NCBI RefSeq assembly: GCF_014879935.1
Contig: NZ_JACSRD010000073.1
Coordinates: forward strand, 1-34,327
Reading direction: 5' to 3'
DNA length: 34,327 nucleotides
Origin: Prosthecobacter sp.
GTDB lineage: Bacteria > Verrucomicrobiota > Verrucomicrobiia > Verrucomicrobiales > Verrucomicrobiaceae
Of this stretch, positions 7,001 to 16,051 are shown one piece after another. The number at the start of each line of letters is the position of its first letter. Positions within the stretch are counted from its first letter, which is position 1. The position numbers and the translations under genes were made by a program. A model generated the notes under the pieces. The model was not told the origin of the DNA and did no database searches. It saw only the letters and a program-made list of their open reading frames with translations.

Positions 7001-7897
7001 TCAAGGCATTACGTCCTTCGCTTTGATGATGGCCCAGGACATCAGCGCGGAGAAAGCGATCAATTGCGCTCCGCTCATCGCCAGCAGGCGGTTGTGGCCC
7101 CGGCTGGGCGGTTCGGCGATCACACGCCAGGCGACAAACAGTCCGATGGGCAAAGTCGCCAGCGGCAGGGTGAAGGCACGCTCCCAACCTTGCTGAAACC
7201 AGTAAAAACCAGCCGCGTGGGCTGCGAGAATGAGCAAAACGATCTCTGCGCGGGCGAAACCGATGCCGAGGCGCACAGCGAGGGTTCGTTTGCCCGTCTG
7301 CCGGTCCTCTTCGACGTCACGGAGGTTATTGATGGCGATCAAGACGGTGCTGAGGCAGCCGATTTGAAATCCTGCCACCAGTGCTGCCTCATACCATTCG
7401 CCCGTTTGCACGAAGGCCGTGCCTGTCACCGCCACGAAGCCGAAGAACAAGATAACGAACAACTCGCCAAGTCCGCGATAGGCCAGCGGGACCGGCCCGC
7501 CGGTGTAGCCAAAGCAAAAGTAGAGCGAGGGAAGGCCGATGAACACGATCGGCAGGCCTCGGGCCTCAAACAGCGGCAGTGCGAGCAAGGTCGCCACGAG
7601 CAGCATCAGCCACGCGGCGTTCTTCACCGTGCCTGCAGCAGCCTGACCGGCGGCGGTGATGCGTCGCGGTCCGATCCGTGCGTGCGTGTCGGCTCCTTTG
7701 ATCGAATCGAGCGCGTCATTGAAGAAGTTCGTCGCGATTTGAAGCGCCACGCAGCTCCCCAGGGTGCAAGCGGCCAGCACGAGATCGAAATGGCCGCAGA
7801 TCTTCGCCCCCAAGGCACTGCCGACGACGACCGGCGCGATGGCGGCTCCAAGCGTTTTCGGGCGTGCGGCGGCGATCCAGTCGAACAGTGAAGCCAT
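7001..7897 (-). CDS. menA: 1,4-dihydroxy-2-naphthoate polyprenyltransferase MenA
   Basis: This 298-residue UbiA-superfamily membrane protein has about eight or nine hydrophobic segments. The two Asp-rich prenyl-diphosphate/Mg2+ motifs are present: NFFNDALDSIKG near residues 57-68, and NNLRDVEEDRQTGKRTLAVRLG near 190-211. The second form is characteristic of MenA, which attaches the isoprenoid tail to DHNA to give demethylmenaquinone. It lies 31 bp downstream of the PrsW-type gene and 2 bp before menC. The ATG at 7897 follows a pyrimidine-rich leader (TTTCTCCTC) and no Shine-Dalgarno sequence. Confidence 0.94.
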   Translation of the reverse strand: MASLFDWIAAARPKTLGAAIAPVVVGSALGAKICGHFDLVLAACTLGSCVALQIATNFFNDALDSIKGADTHARIGPRRITAAGQAAAGTVKNAAWLMLLVATLLALPLFEARGLPIVFIGLPSLYFCFGYTGGPVPLAYRGLGELFVILFFGFVAVTGTAFVQTGEWYEAALVAGFQIGCLSTVLIAINNLRDVEEDRQTGKRTLAVRLGIGFARAEIVLLILAAHAAGFYWFQQGWERAFTLPLATLPIGLFVAWRVIAEPPSRGHNRLLAMSGAQLIAFSALMSWAIIKAKDVMP

Positions 7898-7928
7898 GAG
7901 GAGAAATGACGAGGTTGGCGATGCGGTG

Positions 7929-9548
7929 TCAGATGTTTTCGAACTTCCGCCAGTAAAGCACGGCGATGGGCACCATGGAGAGGCACTCCATGCCGGCTTT
8001 CGAGACCCCCTCCATCGATCCGGTGGCCTGGGCGCCGAGAATGAACGAGATGGCGATCAGGATGGCGGATCCGAGGGTGAAAATGGCCCGTGGCGCGACG
8101 GTCAGGCGCACGGGACGTGTCTCCGCTGCCAGAAGGTCGATGAAACGTGCCACGGCGAGCACCAGGACGACGATCGAAAGCCAGCCGTTGTCATCGATGG
8201 GATTGGTGCCAAGCCAGTCGTAGCCGCCATGAACGGCCACCGCTGCGAGGAATGTGGCAATGAACTCATCGGCCCGCGCAAACCGTGTGCGCAGCATGTT
8301 GTAGAGGCTGTGGCCGCAGACGCCGGTCAGCGAGATGTGCAGGAAGTTTGCGGAGAGGAAGCGCGTCCACGCGATGCCACCGCCGTAGTCCTGGTAGTAG
8401 CCGATGTTTTCCGCCAGCGAGAAGCCCAGGCCGACAAACGCTCCGGAGAGCAGGGCGAGCCCGGGTTTGCGACGCCAAAGCAGCCAGGGCAGCAGGAAGG
8501 CAAACAGGGCCAGCTTGCAGCCCTCTTCCCGCAATCCCACACCGGCCAGATAATAGATGAGGTCATGGGGAAATGGAGCGTCGGCCGTCATGCCTTGAAC
8601 AAACTCCTGATACGCGAGGACGCTCAGCGTCGGCCAGACGCTGCACACGCCGGCCACGATGGCGGGCATCGGGCGCACCCAGTGCCAGTGTTCGCGGTCG
8701 CTGTGCTGCACCAGGATCACATACCACAGGCCGGTCGCGAAAATCGCGAGCACGAGCATGCTGAAAGGCACCTCAGCCAGCCGATGATGAAGCAGGCCGC
8801 GCCATTGCATCCAAATGTCACCCAGCAAGGCGCCGGCGTGATGCTGAAGCAGCGGATGACAAGCCTCCACCCAGCCCGGTTGTGCGGCAATGAGGCGCAA
8901 CTGCTCCAGATCCTTGAGCGTGACCGAGAGCCGCAAGGCCTCCTCGCGCGCGGCCTTCGCATCGGCAAAGTGAAGGCCTTCGGTATAAAACGACTGCATC
9001 GCCGCCGCAGTCTCCCCATGGCGCTTCTGCACGCTGCCGAGCAGTTCGTTGGCGAGAAACGCCGGCGGTTTGCCCTGCGCGGCCGCCGCCAACTGACGCA
9101 TGGCATCAGCATCGGCCGCGAGGGCCGCCGCCAGAAAGGCACGGAAGAGGCCCGCAGGTGCGTCAGTGGTGGCGTGGCGGTCGATCAGCACACGGACGTC
9201 GTGACCATCCAGCAATCCTGTGGACTCATATTCCGCGTATTCGTTTCCGACGTCATCGTTCCCAATCAGTGCGAGCGCACGTCGCAACCAGGTGGCGAGT
9301 TCCCGTGGCTGGGGCTCGCTGGTGTGCCGGAGGTTTTGATACTCGACGCGGACCTGGTTCCGGGCCGGATTCATGGCGAAGGCCACCGAGTACAGGTTCG
9401 GCTGACGCGTGGAGCTGACGATCGCGCTCGCGATGATCATGCCCAGTGCGATGATGCCAAGGGCCGTGCGCAGCAGGAAGCGCCGGTCGCGCGTCAGGTA
9501 GTGCGTGCGGGCACGCCAGCCGTGGAAAAGGGAACGTCCGTCACTCAT
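7929..9548 (-). CDS. PrsW-family intramembrane protease with an N-terminal extension
   Basis: ATG 9548 gives 539 residues; a GTG ten codons upstream would overlap the preceding gene. Layout: a TM segment near 28-46, a long soluble, mostly helical region to about residue 255 with Ala-rich TPR-like helices, then about seven TM helices. The PrsW signature residues occur in order in the membrane part: EEGCK (341-345), GFSLAENIGYY (near 375-385), HISLTGVCGH (404-413) and His440 in VHGGYDW. PrsW proteins cleave anti-sigma factors or other membrane substrates; no sigma or anti-sigma gene is adjacent here. It lies between a small membrane protein gene (8 bp upstream) and menA (31 bp downstream). The soluble extension is longer than in classical PrsW and may choose the substrate. 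Confidence 0.86.
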   Translation of the reverse strand: MSDGRSLFHGWRARTHYLTRDRRFLLRTALGIIALGMIIASAIVSSTRQPNLYSVAFAMNPARNQVRVEYQNLRHTSEPQPRELATWLRRALALIGNDDVGNEYAEYESTGLLDGHDVRVLIDRHATTDAPAGLFRAFLAAALAADADAMRQLAAAAQGKPPAFLANELLGSVQKRHGETAAAMQSFYTEGLHFADAKAAREEALRLSVTLKDLEQLRLIAAQPGWVEACHPLLQHHAGALLGDIWMQWRGLLHHRLAEVPFSMLVLAIFATGLWYVILVQHSDREHWHWVRPMPAIVAGVCSVWPTLSVLAYQEFVQGMTADAPFPHDLIYYLAGVGLREEGCKLALFAFLLPWLLWRRKPGLALLSGAFVGLGFSLAENIGYYQDYGGGIAWTRFLSANFLHISLTGVCGHSLYNMLRTRFARADEFIATFLAAVAVHGGYDWLGTNPIDDNGWLSIVVLVLAVARFIDLLAAETRPVRLTVAPRAIFTLGSAILIAISFILGAQATGSMEGVSKAGMECLSMVPIAVLYWRKFENI

Positions 9549-9556
9549 GCGGCGGG

Positions 9557-9868
9557 TCAGTCCTCCGTGCGTTTCCACCAGTCGGTGGATTTTTCCCAGG
9601 GTGCGCGGGATTCCGGCTCCTCGGAGGCCGTGGCGGCATGTTTTTCGCGTTCCTTCTCATCTTCCAGTTCCATCAGCAGCCGCACGTGCGGCTCCGGCTT
9701 CGTGCTGCGCCGCCAGATGACCCACGCCCAGGTCACAAAGGCCCCCAGCAGGAAGAACAGCGTGGCCATGGTGAAGATGACGAACCAGTCGGAGGCTTCG
9801 GCCCACTCACGCGGCACTTTGGCCGTGCCGCCCTCGGGCCTGGGGAAAAAGGCAAGAAGCGCGTTCAT
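9557..9868 (-). CDS. Small single-pass membrane protein
   Basis: ATG 9868 encodes 103 residues. One hydrophobic segment (about residues 29-52, FVIFTMATLFFLLGAFVTWAWV) is followed by RR and then a highly charged, probably coiled-coil tail (LMELEDEKEREKHAATASEEPE). The arrangement predicts the charged C-terminus in the cytoplasm. I recognise no family. It begins 14 bp after the GNAT stop codon and ends 8 bp before the PrsW-type gene, so it is very likely cotranscribed and could be a partner of that protease. Confidence 0.78.
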   Translation of the reverse strand: MNALLAFFPRPEGGTAKVPREWAEASDWFVIFTMATLFFLLGAFVTWAWVIWRRSTKPEPHVRLLMELEDEKEREKHAATASEEPESRAPWEKSTDWWKRTED

Positions 9869-9882
9869 GGCGGGGCAGGGGA

Positions 9883-10356
9883 TCAATCTCCGTCAAAGAC
9901 AAGGCGCATGGGGATCATCTTGGAGAACTGGAAGCCGTGCTTCTGGAAGAACGACTGTGATTCGGCGCTGATGCGGTCCGTCAGCAGCGTGATGCGGCGG
10001 AAACGCTTCTCACGGGCGAACTCGATGGCGTGTTCGAGCAGACGGCCGCCGTAGCCCAGTCTCCGGTGCTGCGGATGCACGATGACATCCTCCATGAGCA
10101 CCACGAGACCGCCTTCCGCGGTGCTGATGGTGAACAGCAGATTGATCATGCCAATGACCTTGTGATCCGTGCGCAGCACGAAGATGCGGCCGCGGTTCGG
10201 CTGCTCCAGGATGAGGCGCAGGCCGTGTTCCTGCTTCGTCTTGTCGGGCCGGAAGTCCTCCTCCTCGCTGAACAGGGCGACGAGCAGCTCCACGAGCTGC
10301 GGGAGGTCTTCGATGGTGGCCGGCTCGATGCGCGGTTCGTTGTCGGTGGCGGACAT
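9883..10356 (-). CDS. GNAT-family N-acetyltransferase
   Basis: ATG 10356 yields 157 residues. The GNAT fold is seen in order: a helical N-terminus (ATIEDLPQLVELLVALF), the strand block RIFVLRTDHKVIGMINL, the strand VVLMEDVIVHPQHRRLGYGGRLLEHAIEFA carrying the acetyl-CoA loop (Q/R-x-x-G-x-G/A pattern, here RRLGYGG), and the end strand SFFQKHGFQ. It transfers acetyl from acetyl-CoA to an amine; the substrate cannot be told. It is the first gene of the minus-strand run that ends in menE, and it diverges from the large ABC gene at 10527. Confidence 0.9.
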   Translation of the reverse strand: MSATDNEPRIEPATIEDLPQLVELLVALFSEEEDFRPDKTKQEHGLRLILEQPNRGRIFVLRTDHKVIGMINLLFTISTAEGGLVVLMEDVIVHPQHRRLGYGGRLLEHAIEFAREKRFRRITLLTDRISAESQSFFQKHGFQFSKMIPMRLVFDGD

Positions 10357-10481
10357 GCGGGCGCAGGATAACGGGCGCACGGGCAAAGGCAATGCATTCG
10401 AGCAGGAGCCCGGATTCGCATTCGAACAAAGCCTCGGACGATGTTTTTTCCTGCGCAGGGCGTTCAACCGCGTCTCGCGGG

Positions 10482-10509
10482 TTGTGTTTGTGCAATCGAC
10501 CTCCATAAT
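10482..10509 (+). promoter_or_regulatory. Possible promoter for the TerB-FHA-ABC gene
   Basis: TTGTGT (10482-10487), a 16-bp spacer, then CATAAT (10504-10509). The start of transcription would fall about 10 nt before the ATG at 10527, giving a very short leader. The rest of the 170-bp divergent region shows no clear motif. Confidence 0.35.
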
Positions 10510-10526
10510 CGTGCCCGAACCGCCGC

Positions 10527-13500
10527 ATGAGCCTGCTGAACAAGCCCGCCAAATTCTTTGCCAAAAAGCAGTCGTCCGCCGGCGGCGGGCATGAAACGGC
10601 GCAACAGCCCTGGTGGTCGCCGGAGCGCTGGGCGCAATGGCTCAACGGCGAGCCGGCCATGTCCGCCGCCGCAGCGGCCACGGCGAACACGATGCTGCCG
10701 GTGTTGATCGAGGTCTTCGCCGCGTTCAGCAAGCTGGACGGGAACATCGAGGAGGAGGAAGTCGAATCCAGCCTGGGCTATCTGCGCTACGACTATCCCG
10801 AGGCGATTTATGCCGACATGCGCCGGCTTTACTTCGAGGCGCTCCAGCAGCCGCAGGATCTGTCGCAACGCGCGAAGGAACTCGGCCAGAAACTCACCCA
10901 GGAGCAGAAGGTGCTGCTCGGCGTGCAGCTTTACCTGCTCATCTCCCGCGCCCAGCAGAATCAGCGGCAGATGGTGGAGTTCTACCTCTTCATGACGAAT
11001 CTGGGCATCGCCGCCCAGGCCATCGACATCGTCTATCAGCTCAACGCGGGCGACAAACCGCCGGAGGAAGGGTTTTCGACCAAGGGCGGCCAGCCGCTCG
11101 AAACGCTGCGCATCGGCTCCTCCAAGAATTGCGATGTGCTGCTGCGTTCGCTGTCGGGCGATTGCTCGGTCGTCGCCTTCCGCTTTGAGAACCTGGTGCT
11201 GCTCAAGAACACCGGCAGCATTTCGATTCTCGTGCGCAGCCGCCGTCAGCCGCCCGGGGAATTCTCCCGGCTGTATCCGGGGGAGCGTGTGGTGTTGGAG
11301 GATGTCACGCTCGACTACAACGACCTGCTTTCCTACTTCAACGCCAAGAAGACGCTCTCCGGCACGCAGATTTATCTCACTCTGACGGAGAACGGCAGTG
11401 CGGAGATCGCTCCGCAGCGCACACGGGGCACGAATCTGCGGCTCAGCTTTGGCCTTGGCGTCACCGTGGAGGCGCTGCGCACCACGCAGGCCACGCTGAA
11501 CGGCGTCTTGCTCAGCAGCGGCACGATTGTCGAGGCCAGCATCGAGGATAGCATCATCGCCCATGGTGAAGTGGAGATCGCCTTGCGTGATCTGCGTGTC
11601 CGTGCGCAGGAGTTCGGCGGCCAGTTCCGTCTGGAAGGCAGCCGGAACACCTACCTCGTCTCCAACAAGCCGGAATTGCTCGAAGAAGGGGACATCCTGC
11701 TCTCCGAGGAGACGGATGGTGAGATCCTGCTGCGCATCGAGTGCAACTACGCGCAGAAAACCGGCGTGCTGGAGGTGCTGCGCTCTTCGCGACCACTTTA
11801 CATCGGTGTCATTCCGGTGCGTGACCGCATCTCCCTGAACGACGGGGACACGATCACGCTCGGAGAAGGGCAGTATCTGCGCTGCCACTTTGCCGACCGC
11901 ATCATCGAGGAGGAGCGCAACACCATCCGCCAGATCGAGGTGCGTGAGCTGAGCCATCGATTCGACGGTCGCGACACCGCGCAGGACGGCGTGAGCTTCA
12001 TCGCCCGCCGTGGTGAGATGATCTGCGTCATGGGACCCAGCGGCTGCGGCAAAAGCACGTTGCTGCGCATTCTCGGCGGCCAGTTGAAGCCACGCGGCGG
12101 GGAGATGCTGATGAACGGCCTCGCGCTGTATGAGAACCTGCACAACCTCACGCCCTACATCGCCTACATCCCGCAGGAGGATGCCTTTGATCCGCTCCTG
12201 AAGGTGCAGGAGAACCTGGATTTCTCCGTGGCGGTGCGTTGTCCGCATCTGAAGACCGAGGACCGCCGTAAGCGGGTGGATGCAAAGCTCGCCGAACTCG
12301 GCCTGGCCGACCTGCGCAACCGTCTGGCGGGCACGCCTCAGCAGAAATTCCTCAGCGGTGGCGAACGCAAGCGTCTGAACGCCGGACTCGACATGATCGG
12401 CATCTCCGATGTGTATCTGTTCGACGAGCCGACCTCCGGACTGTCATCCAAGGACAGCGAGCATGTGCTGGAGATCATCCGCAGCCTGGCGCGCAACAAG
12501 ATCGTCATCACCTCGATCCACCAGCCGAGTTCGAAGCTGCTGCAGATGTTCGACAAGGCCCTGCTGCTCGACAAAGGCGGCAAGATGGCCTACTTCGGCA
12601 CGCCGCAGGGCATGATCGAGTACTTCTGGCAGGTGTACAACACCGAGACCGGCCACGCGGGTGATGCGAACGCCAAGCCGCCGGAAAACCTGACGCCAGA
12701 CTTTGTTTTCGACGTGCTGGAGACGCCGCTGCGCGACATCAGCGGTGACATCATCCAGGAGCGCAGTGCTGACGGCCATCTGGTGGCCGCGCGGCGTTTC
12801 CCGCCGAATTTCTGGCGGGACTCCTACCAGCGGCATCTCATCATGGAGAGCATGGCGAAGCAGAAGCTCGCTCCTGGAAGCACCAGCCTCATCGCCAAAC
12901 CCAAGGCGGACGGCAGCCAGAGCGCCAGCCGAATGCGCAACACGCCGAAGCCGCCGAAGCACACGTTTCGCGAGGAGAGCATCCTGTTCGCCACCTTGTT
13001 GAAACGGGCCTTCCTCAGCAAGCTGCGCAATCGCACCAACCTGCTCACGACGCTGCTTGAGGCGCCGTTGCTGGCCTGGCTGATCTCCAGCGTGCTGAAG
13101 TACTCCGAGGAGTCTCACTACACCTTCGCCACGGCCTTCCACATCCCGACATATCTCTTCATGAGTCTCGTTGTGGCCATGTTCCTGGGGCTGACGAACA
13201 GCGCGGACGAGATCATTCGTGACCGGCACACGCTGAGCCGGGAGCGCAATCACAACCTGCGCACGTTCTATTACCTGAGCGGGAAGATCATCTCCCTCTC
13301 CACCTTCGCTCTTGTGCAGTGCGTGATCTACCTCATGATCGGGAACTGGATCCTGGAGATCCGGGACATGTTCATGATCCATCTCTGGTGGATGTTCCTG
13401 ACCTCGCTCACCGGCGTCTGCCTGGGGCTGTTCATCTCCAGCATCGTCAGCGACAACCGCACCGCGGTGAATGCCATTCCGCTCATCCTGATTCCGCAGA

Positions 13501-14186
13501 TCATCCTGGGCGGGGCCTTGATCAAATACGAGGAGATGAACAAGAACCTCGACCTGGTCTATTCCGTCGGCCGCTGGCTGAAAAAAGCCGGGAGCGACGA
13601 GGAGACCGCCAGCAAGCTCAAGGTGCCCTTCATCTGCCAGTTCATGCCCCTGCGCTGGTCGTATGAGGGCGTCATCATCGCCCAGTCAAAGCTCAATCCG
13701 CTCACACGGAACCAGGATTTCCTCGACGAACGCATCCAGTCGCTGCTCCCGCCTTCGGGCAGCGAGATGACTGATCAGCAACGGCATGAGCTGGAGCTGA
13801 CGAAGCAGTCCCTGGCGGTCGTTTCCGGCCTCTACGCCGAGAATCCGCGGGAAGTGTCGAAACGCCTCGGTTCCATCCGCGATGCGGTGCTCAGCGGCCA
13901 GATGGAGTCTCCCATGCTCGACCGCCTGCTGCAGGAGAATGACGGCGTGAGCGCCGAGGAGGTCTATGTGAACCGCAAGGTGCTGGATCTCGTGACCAAG
14001 GCGGAGATGGAGCGTGAGGACTACCGCCGCAAGGCCAGCCCGAATGTGTTTTTCGGCACCCGGAAGACTTACCTGGGGACCAAGTACAACACGCTCTGGA
14101 TCAACAGCATCGTCATCCTGTTCACCATCGGCCTGCTCATCACCGCGCTGGAGATCAGCCTGCGCCGGCAGCTCACGAAGGTGTGA
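10527..14186 (+). CDS. TerB-like / FHA-like / ABC ATPase / ABC-2 (ABCG-type) permease fusion protein
   Basis: A single 1219-residue protein. Residues about 50-165 resemble a TerB-like helical domain (IEVFAAFSKLDGNIEEEEVE). Residues about 190-290 look FHA-like (LRIGSSKNCDVLLRSL), and a second beta-rich segment runs to about 465. The ABC ATPase spans about 468-705: Walker A GPSGCGKST (503-511), signature LSGGERKR (609-616), Walker B VYLFDEP (629-635), switch His665 in SIHQPSS. This is the ABCG/White-type nucleotide domain. After a polar linker, ABC-2 permease helices lie at about 838-1000, then a soluble loop and a last helix at 1190-1210. Half-transporters of this type dimerise in the inner membrane; cargo is unknown. 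It stands alone, divergent from the GNAT gene and convergent with dsbD (15 bp apart). The FHA-like part could read phospho-threonine, but the classical residues are not all clear. Confidence 0.88.
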   Translation: MSLLNKPAKFFAKKQSSAGGGHETAQQPWWSPERWAQWLNGEPAMSAAAAATANTMLPVLIEVFAAFSKLDGNIEEEEVESSLGYLRYDYPEAIYADMRRLYFEALQQPQDLSQRAKELGQKLTQEQKVLLGVQLYLLISRAQQNQRQMVEFYLFMTNLGIAAQAIDIVYQLNAGDKPPEEGFSTKGGQPLETLRIGSSKNCDVLLRSLSGDCSVVAFRFENLVLLKNTGSISILVRSRRQPPGEFSRLYPGERVVLEDVTLDYNDLLSYFNAKKTLSGTQIYLTLTENGSAEIAPQRTRGTNLRLSFGLGVTVEALRTTQATLNGVLLSSGTIVEASIEDSIIAHGEVEIALRDLRVRAQEFGGQFRLEGSRNTYLVSNKPELLEEGDILLSEETDGEILLRIECNYAQKTGVLEVLRSSRPLYIGVIPVRDRISLNDGDTITLGEGQYLRCHFADRIIEEERNTIRQIEVRELSHRFDGRDTAQDGVSFIARRGEMICVMGPSGCGKSTLLRILGGQLKPRGGEMLMNGLALYENLHNLTPYIAYIPQEDAFDPLLKVQENLDFSVAVRCPHLKTEDRRKRVDAKLAELGLADLRNRLAGTPQQKFLSGGERKRLNAGLDMIGISDVYLFDEPTSGLSSKDSEHVLEIIRSLARNKIVITSIHQPSSKLLQMFDKALLLDKGGKMAYFGTPQGMIEYFWQVYNTETGHAGDANAKPPENLTPDFVFDVLETPLRDISGDIIQERSADGHLVAARRFPPNFWRDSYQRHLIMESMAKQKLAPGSTSLIAKPKADGSQSASRMRNTPKPPKHTFREESILFATLLKRAFLSKLRNRTNLLTTLLEAPLLAWLISSVLKYSEESHYTFATAFHIPTYLFMSLVVAMFLGLTNSADEIIRDRHTLSRERNHNLRTFYYLSGKIISLSTFALVQCVIYLMIGNWILEIRDMFMIHLWWMFLTSLTGVCLGLFISSIVSDNRTAVNAIPLILIPQIILGGALIKYEEMNKNLDLVYSVGRWLKKAGSDEETASKLKVPFICQFMPLRWSYEGVIIAQSKLNPLTRNQDFLDERIQSLLPPSGSEMTDQQRHELELTKQSLAVVSGLYAENPREVSKRLGSIRDAVLSGQMESPMLDRLLQENDGVSAEEVYVNRKVLDLVTKAEMEREDYRRKASPNVFFGTRKTYLGTKYNTLWINSIVILFTIGLLITALEISLRRQLTKV

Positions 14187-14201
14187 GGACGGGTGCCGCT
14201 C

Positions 14202-16025
14202 TCACTGGCCGATCTTGTTCAGCGCCTCGGCGACGTTGTCCACCGTGAGGATTTCCGGCAGCACGTGCGGCTTCTCTCCGGGGATGTACAGCACGTTCAC
14301 GGGCACCGCACCGCGTCCGAGTGCCGTGAAGGCCTTCTTGATCGCCTCGTCCTCATTGGTGTAGTCGGCTTTCACAGTGACCACGCCGTGCTTTTTGAAG
14401 AGTTCTTGAAGCTTGGCATCGGGATAGACGCGCTTGTTCACCTGGCAGGTCCAGCACCACTTCGCCGTGAAGTCGATGTACACGGGCTTTCCGGCGGCGA
14501 TGAGTTCCGCGACTTTCGCCTCAGACCAGGGCTCCCACAGCAGGCCGTTTTCAAACTTGGCTCCGTGAGCCGAGGATGACGTCTGCTTGTCCACGTGCGG
14601 CCAGCCGAGATACAAGCCGCTGACGATCGCTATCAGGGCCAGGATCACCGAGATCGTGCGAGTCCGGGCGGGTTTGTGCGGCAGCGACCAGCGGCCGTAG
14701 ATCCAGCAGCCCAGCGCCACGAGAACGAGGCCGAGCATCAGAATCAGCAGCGGCAGGCCTTCGATCATGCCGGTGAGCACCCACAGCATGAACGCCACCG
14801 TGCCGAACAGCAGGAAGGACATGCCCTGCTTGAAACTTTCCATCCACGCTCCAGGGCGGGGCAGCACGGAAACGAGCTTCGGAAAGGCCGACAGCAGCAG
14901 GAACGGGCTGGCGAGTCCGAGGCCGATCAGCGTGAACAGCAGCATGGCCTGCGGAGCCGGCAGTTTCACCGCAAAACCCAGCGCCGTGCCAAGAAACGGC
15001 GCCGAACAAGGCGTGGAGACGAGTGTGGCCAGCAAACCGGAGAAGAAAGACCCGCTGAAGCCGTGTTTGGCCTGAAGGTCCTGCCCGACGCCGACCGCTG
15101 ATGCGCCGATCTCGAACACGCCCGCCATGTTCAGTCCGAAGATGAGGAAGAACGCGGCAAGGCCGAAATTGAAGCCGGCGGATTGCAATTGGAAGCCCCA
15201 GCCTTTGCCCAAGGCAACGACAAGGCCGCCAAGGGCCCAGAACGAGAGCAAAATGCCGAGGGTGTAGATCAAACCATGCATCACGACCTGCTTCCGATCC
15301 TCGCCAGCTTGCTTCACGATGCTGACGACCTTGATGCCGAGCACCGGAAACACGCAGGGCATGACATTCAGGATCAAACCGCCGATGAAGGCGGAGAACA
15401 TGATGAAGAGGAAGGTCGGTGGCGCCTCGACGCTTACGGGCGTGGTGGTGTCGGTGGCGTTGGCCTTCGGCAGGGACGGCAGGGTGGCGAACACCGGGCT
15501 TAGTTCAGCGTCGATCACCGGCTGGGTCGCGATGTTGAGGGTGACCGCAGCCTCTTGCTTGAACGGCATGCAGCTTTTGTCATCGCAAACAAGTCCGTCG
15601 ATCTTCGCCTTCACCTCTGCTTTCGCCCCGGCGGTGGCAGTGGCGGGCGGCGTGATCTGGGCCGGGATGTAAACCGTGCCCTCGTAGCCTTCGCTTGGCG
15701 TGCCATCCAGGGATTTGAACGGATGAACCGCCGGCCACGGTAACTCCTGGCTCGTCCAGCCGTCCGGCAGTTCCCAGGTCACCTTGGTCGGCTTGCCGAT
15801 GATTTCAGGTGGCAGCACGTTGCCATAAGTATGAGCCCCGGGAACGTGCACCAGCTTCACTGCGGCACGAAACGGCGTGCCGGGAGCGGCTGCCGAGACT
15901 TCCGCGACGAGACTGGCGGTGACGTTTTGCTTCGGCTTGTCATCCAGTCCCGGCAGGTCGATGGACTGGCCTTGAGCGAAGGTGACGAGTAGGGCAAGCG
16001 TGGCGAGGAGGCGACGGGCGATCAT
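14202..16025 (-). CDS. dsbD: Thiol:disulfide interchange protein DsbD
   Basis: The 607-residue protein has the full DsbD plan. After a signal peptide (about residues 1-20) comes a periplasmic alpha domain with Cys147 and Cys152 (VCDDKSC). A membrane domain with about eight helices carries Cys224 (VMPCVFPVLG) and Cys340 (STPCSAPFLG), and a C-terminal thioredoxin-like domain has Cys524/Cys527 (KWCWTC). It takes electrons from cytoplasmic thioredoxin and hands them to periplasmic reductants for disulfide repair and cytochrome c maturation. It is monocistronic or follows the CDGSH gene (94 bp upstream). An imperfect inverted repeat lies in the leader (16052-16089). The ATG follows a pyrimidine-rich stretch rather than a Shine-Dalgarno sequence. 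Confidence 0.94.
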   Translation of the reverse strand: MIARRLLATLALLVTFAQGQSIDLPGLDDKPKQNVTASLVAEVSAAAPGTPFRAAVKLVHVPGAHTYGNVLPPEIIGKPTKVTWELPDGWTSQELPWPAVHPFKSLDGTPSEGYEGTVYIPAQITPPATATAGAKAEVKAKIDGLVCDDKSCMPFKQEAAVTLNIATQPVIDAELSPVFATLPSLPKANATDTTTPVSVEAPPTFLFIMFSAFIGGLILNVMPCVFPVLGIKVVSIVKQAGEDRKQVVMHGLIYTLGILLSFWALGGLVVALGKGWGFQLQSAGFNFGLAAFFLIFGLNMAGVFEIGASAVGVGQDLQAKHGFSGSFFSGLLATLVSTPCSAPFLGTALGFAVKLPAPQAMLLFTLIGLGLASPFLLLSAFPKLVSVLPRPGAWMESFKQGMSFLLFGTVAFMLWVLTGMIEGLPLLILMLGLVLVALGCWIYGRWSLPHKPARTRTISVILALIAIVSGLYLGWPHVDKQTSSSAHGAKFENGLLWEPWSEAKVAELIAAGKPVYIDFTAKWCWTCQVNKRVYPDAKLQELFKKHGVVTVKADYTNEDEAIKKAFTALGRGAVPVNVLYIPGEKPHVLPEILTVDNVAEALNKIGQ

Positions 16026-16051
16026 GCAAAAGAGGTGAGTGGCGGGTATGA

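Noticed and set aside
7764..9971. 735-codon open frame on the plus strand
   Set aside because: It lies opposite menA, the PrsW-type gene and the small membrane protein gene. Its composition (His, Arg, Gln-rich) is typical of a shadow frame.
10464..12248. 594-codon open frame on the minus strand
   Set aside because: It is antisense to the TerB-FHA-ABC gene, whose ABC motifs fix the coding strand.
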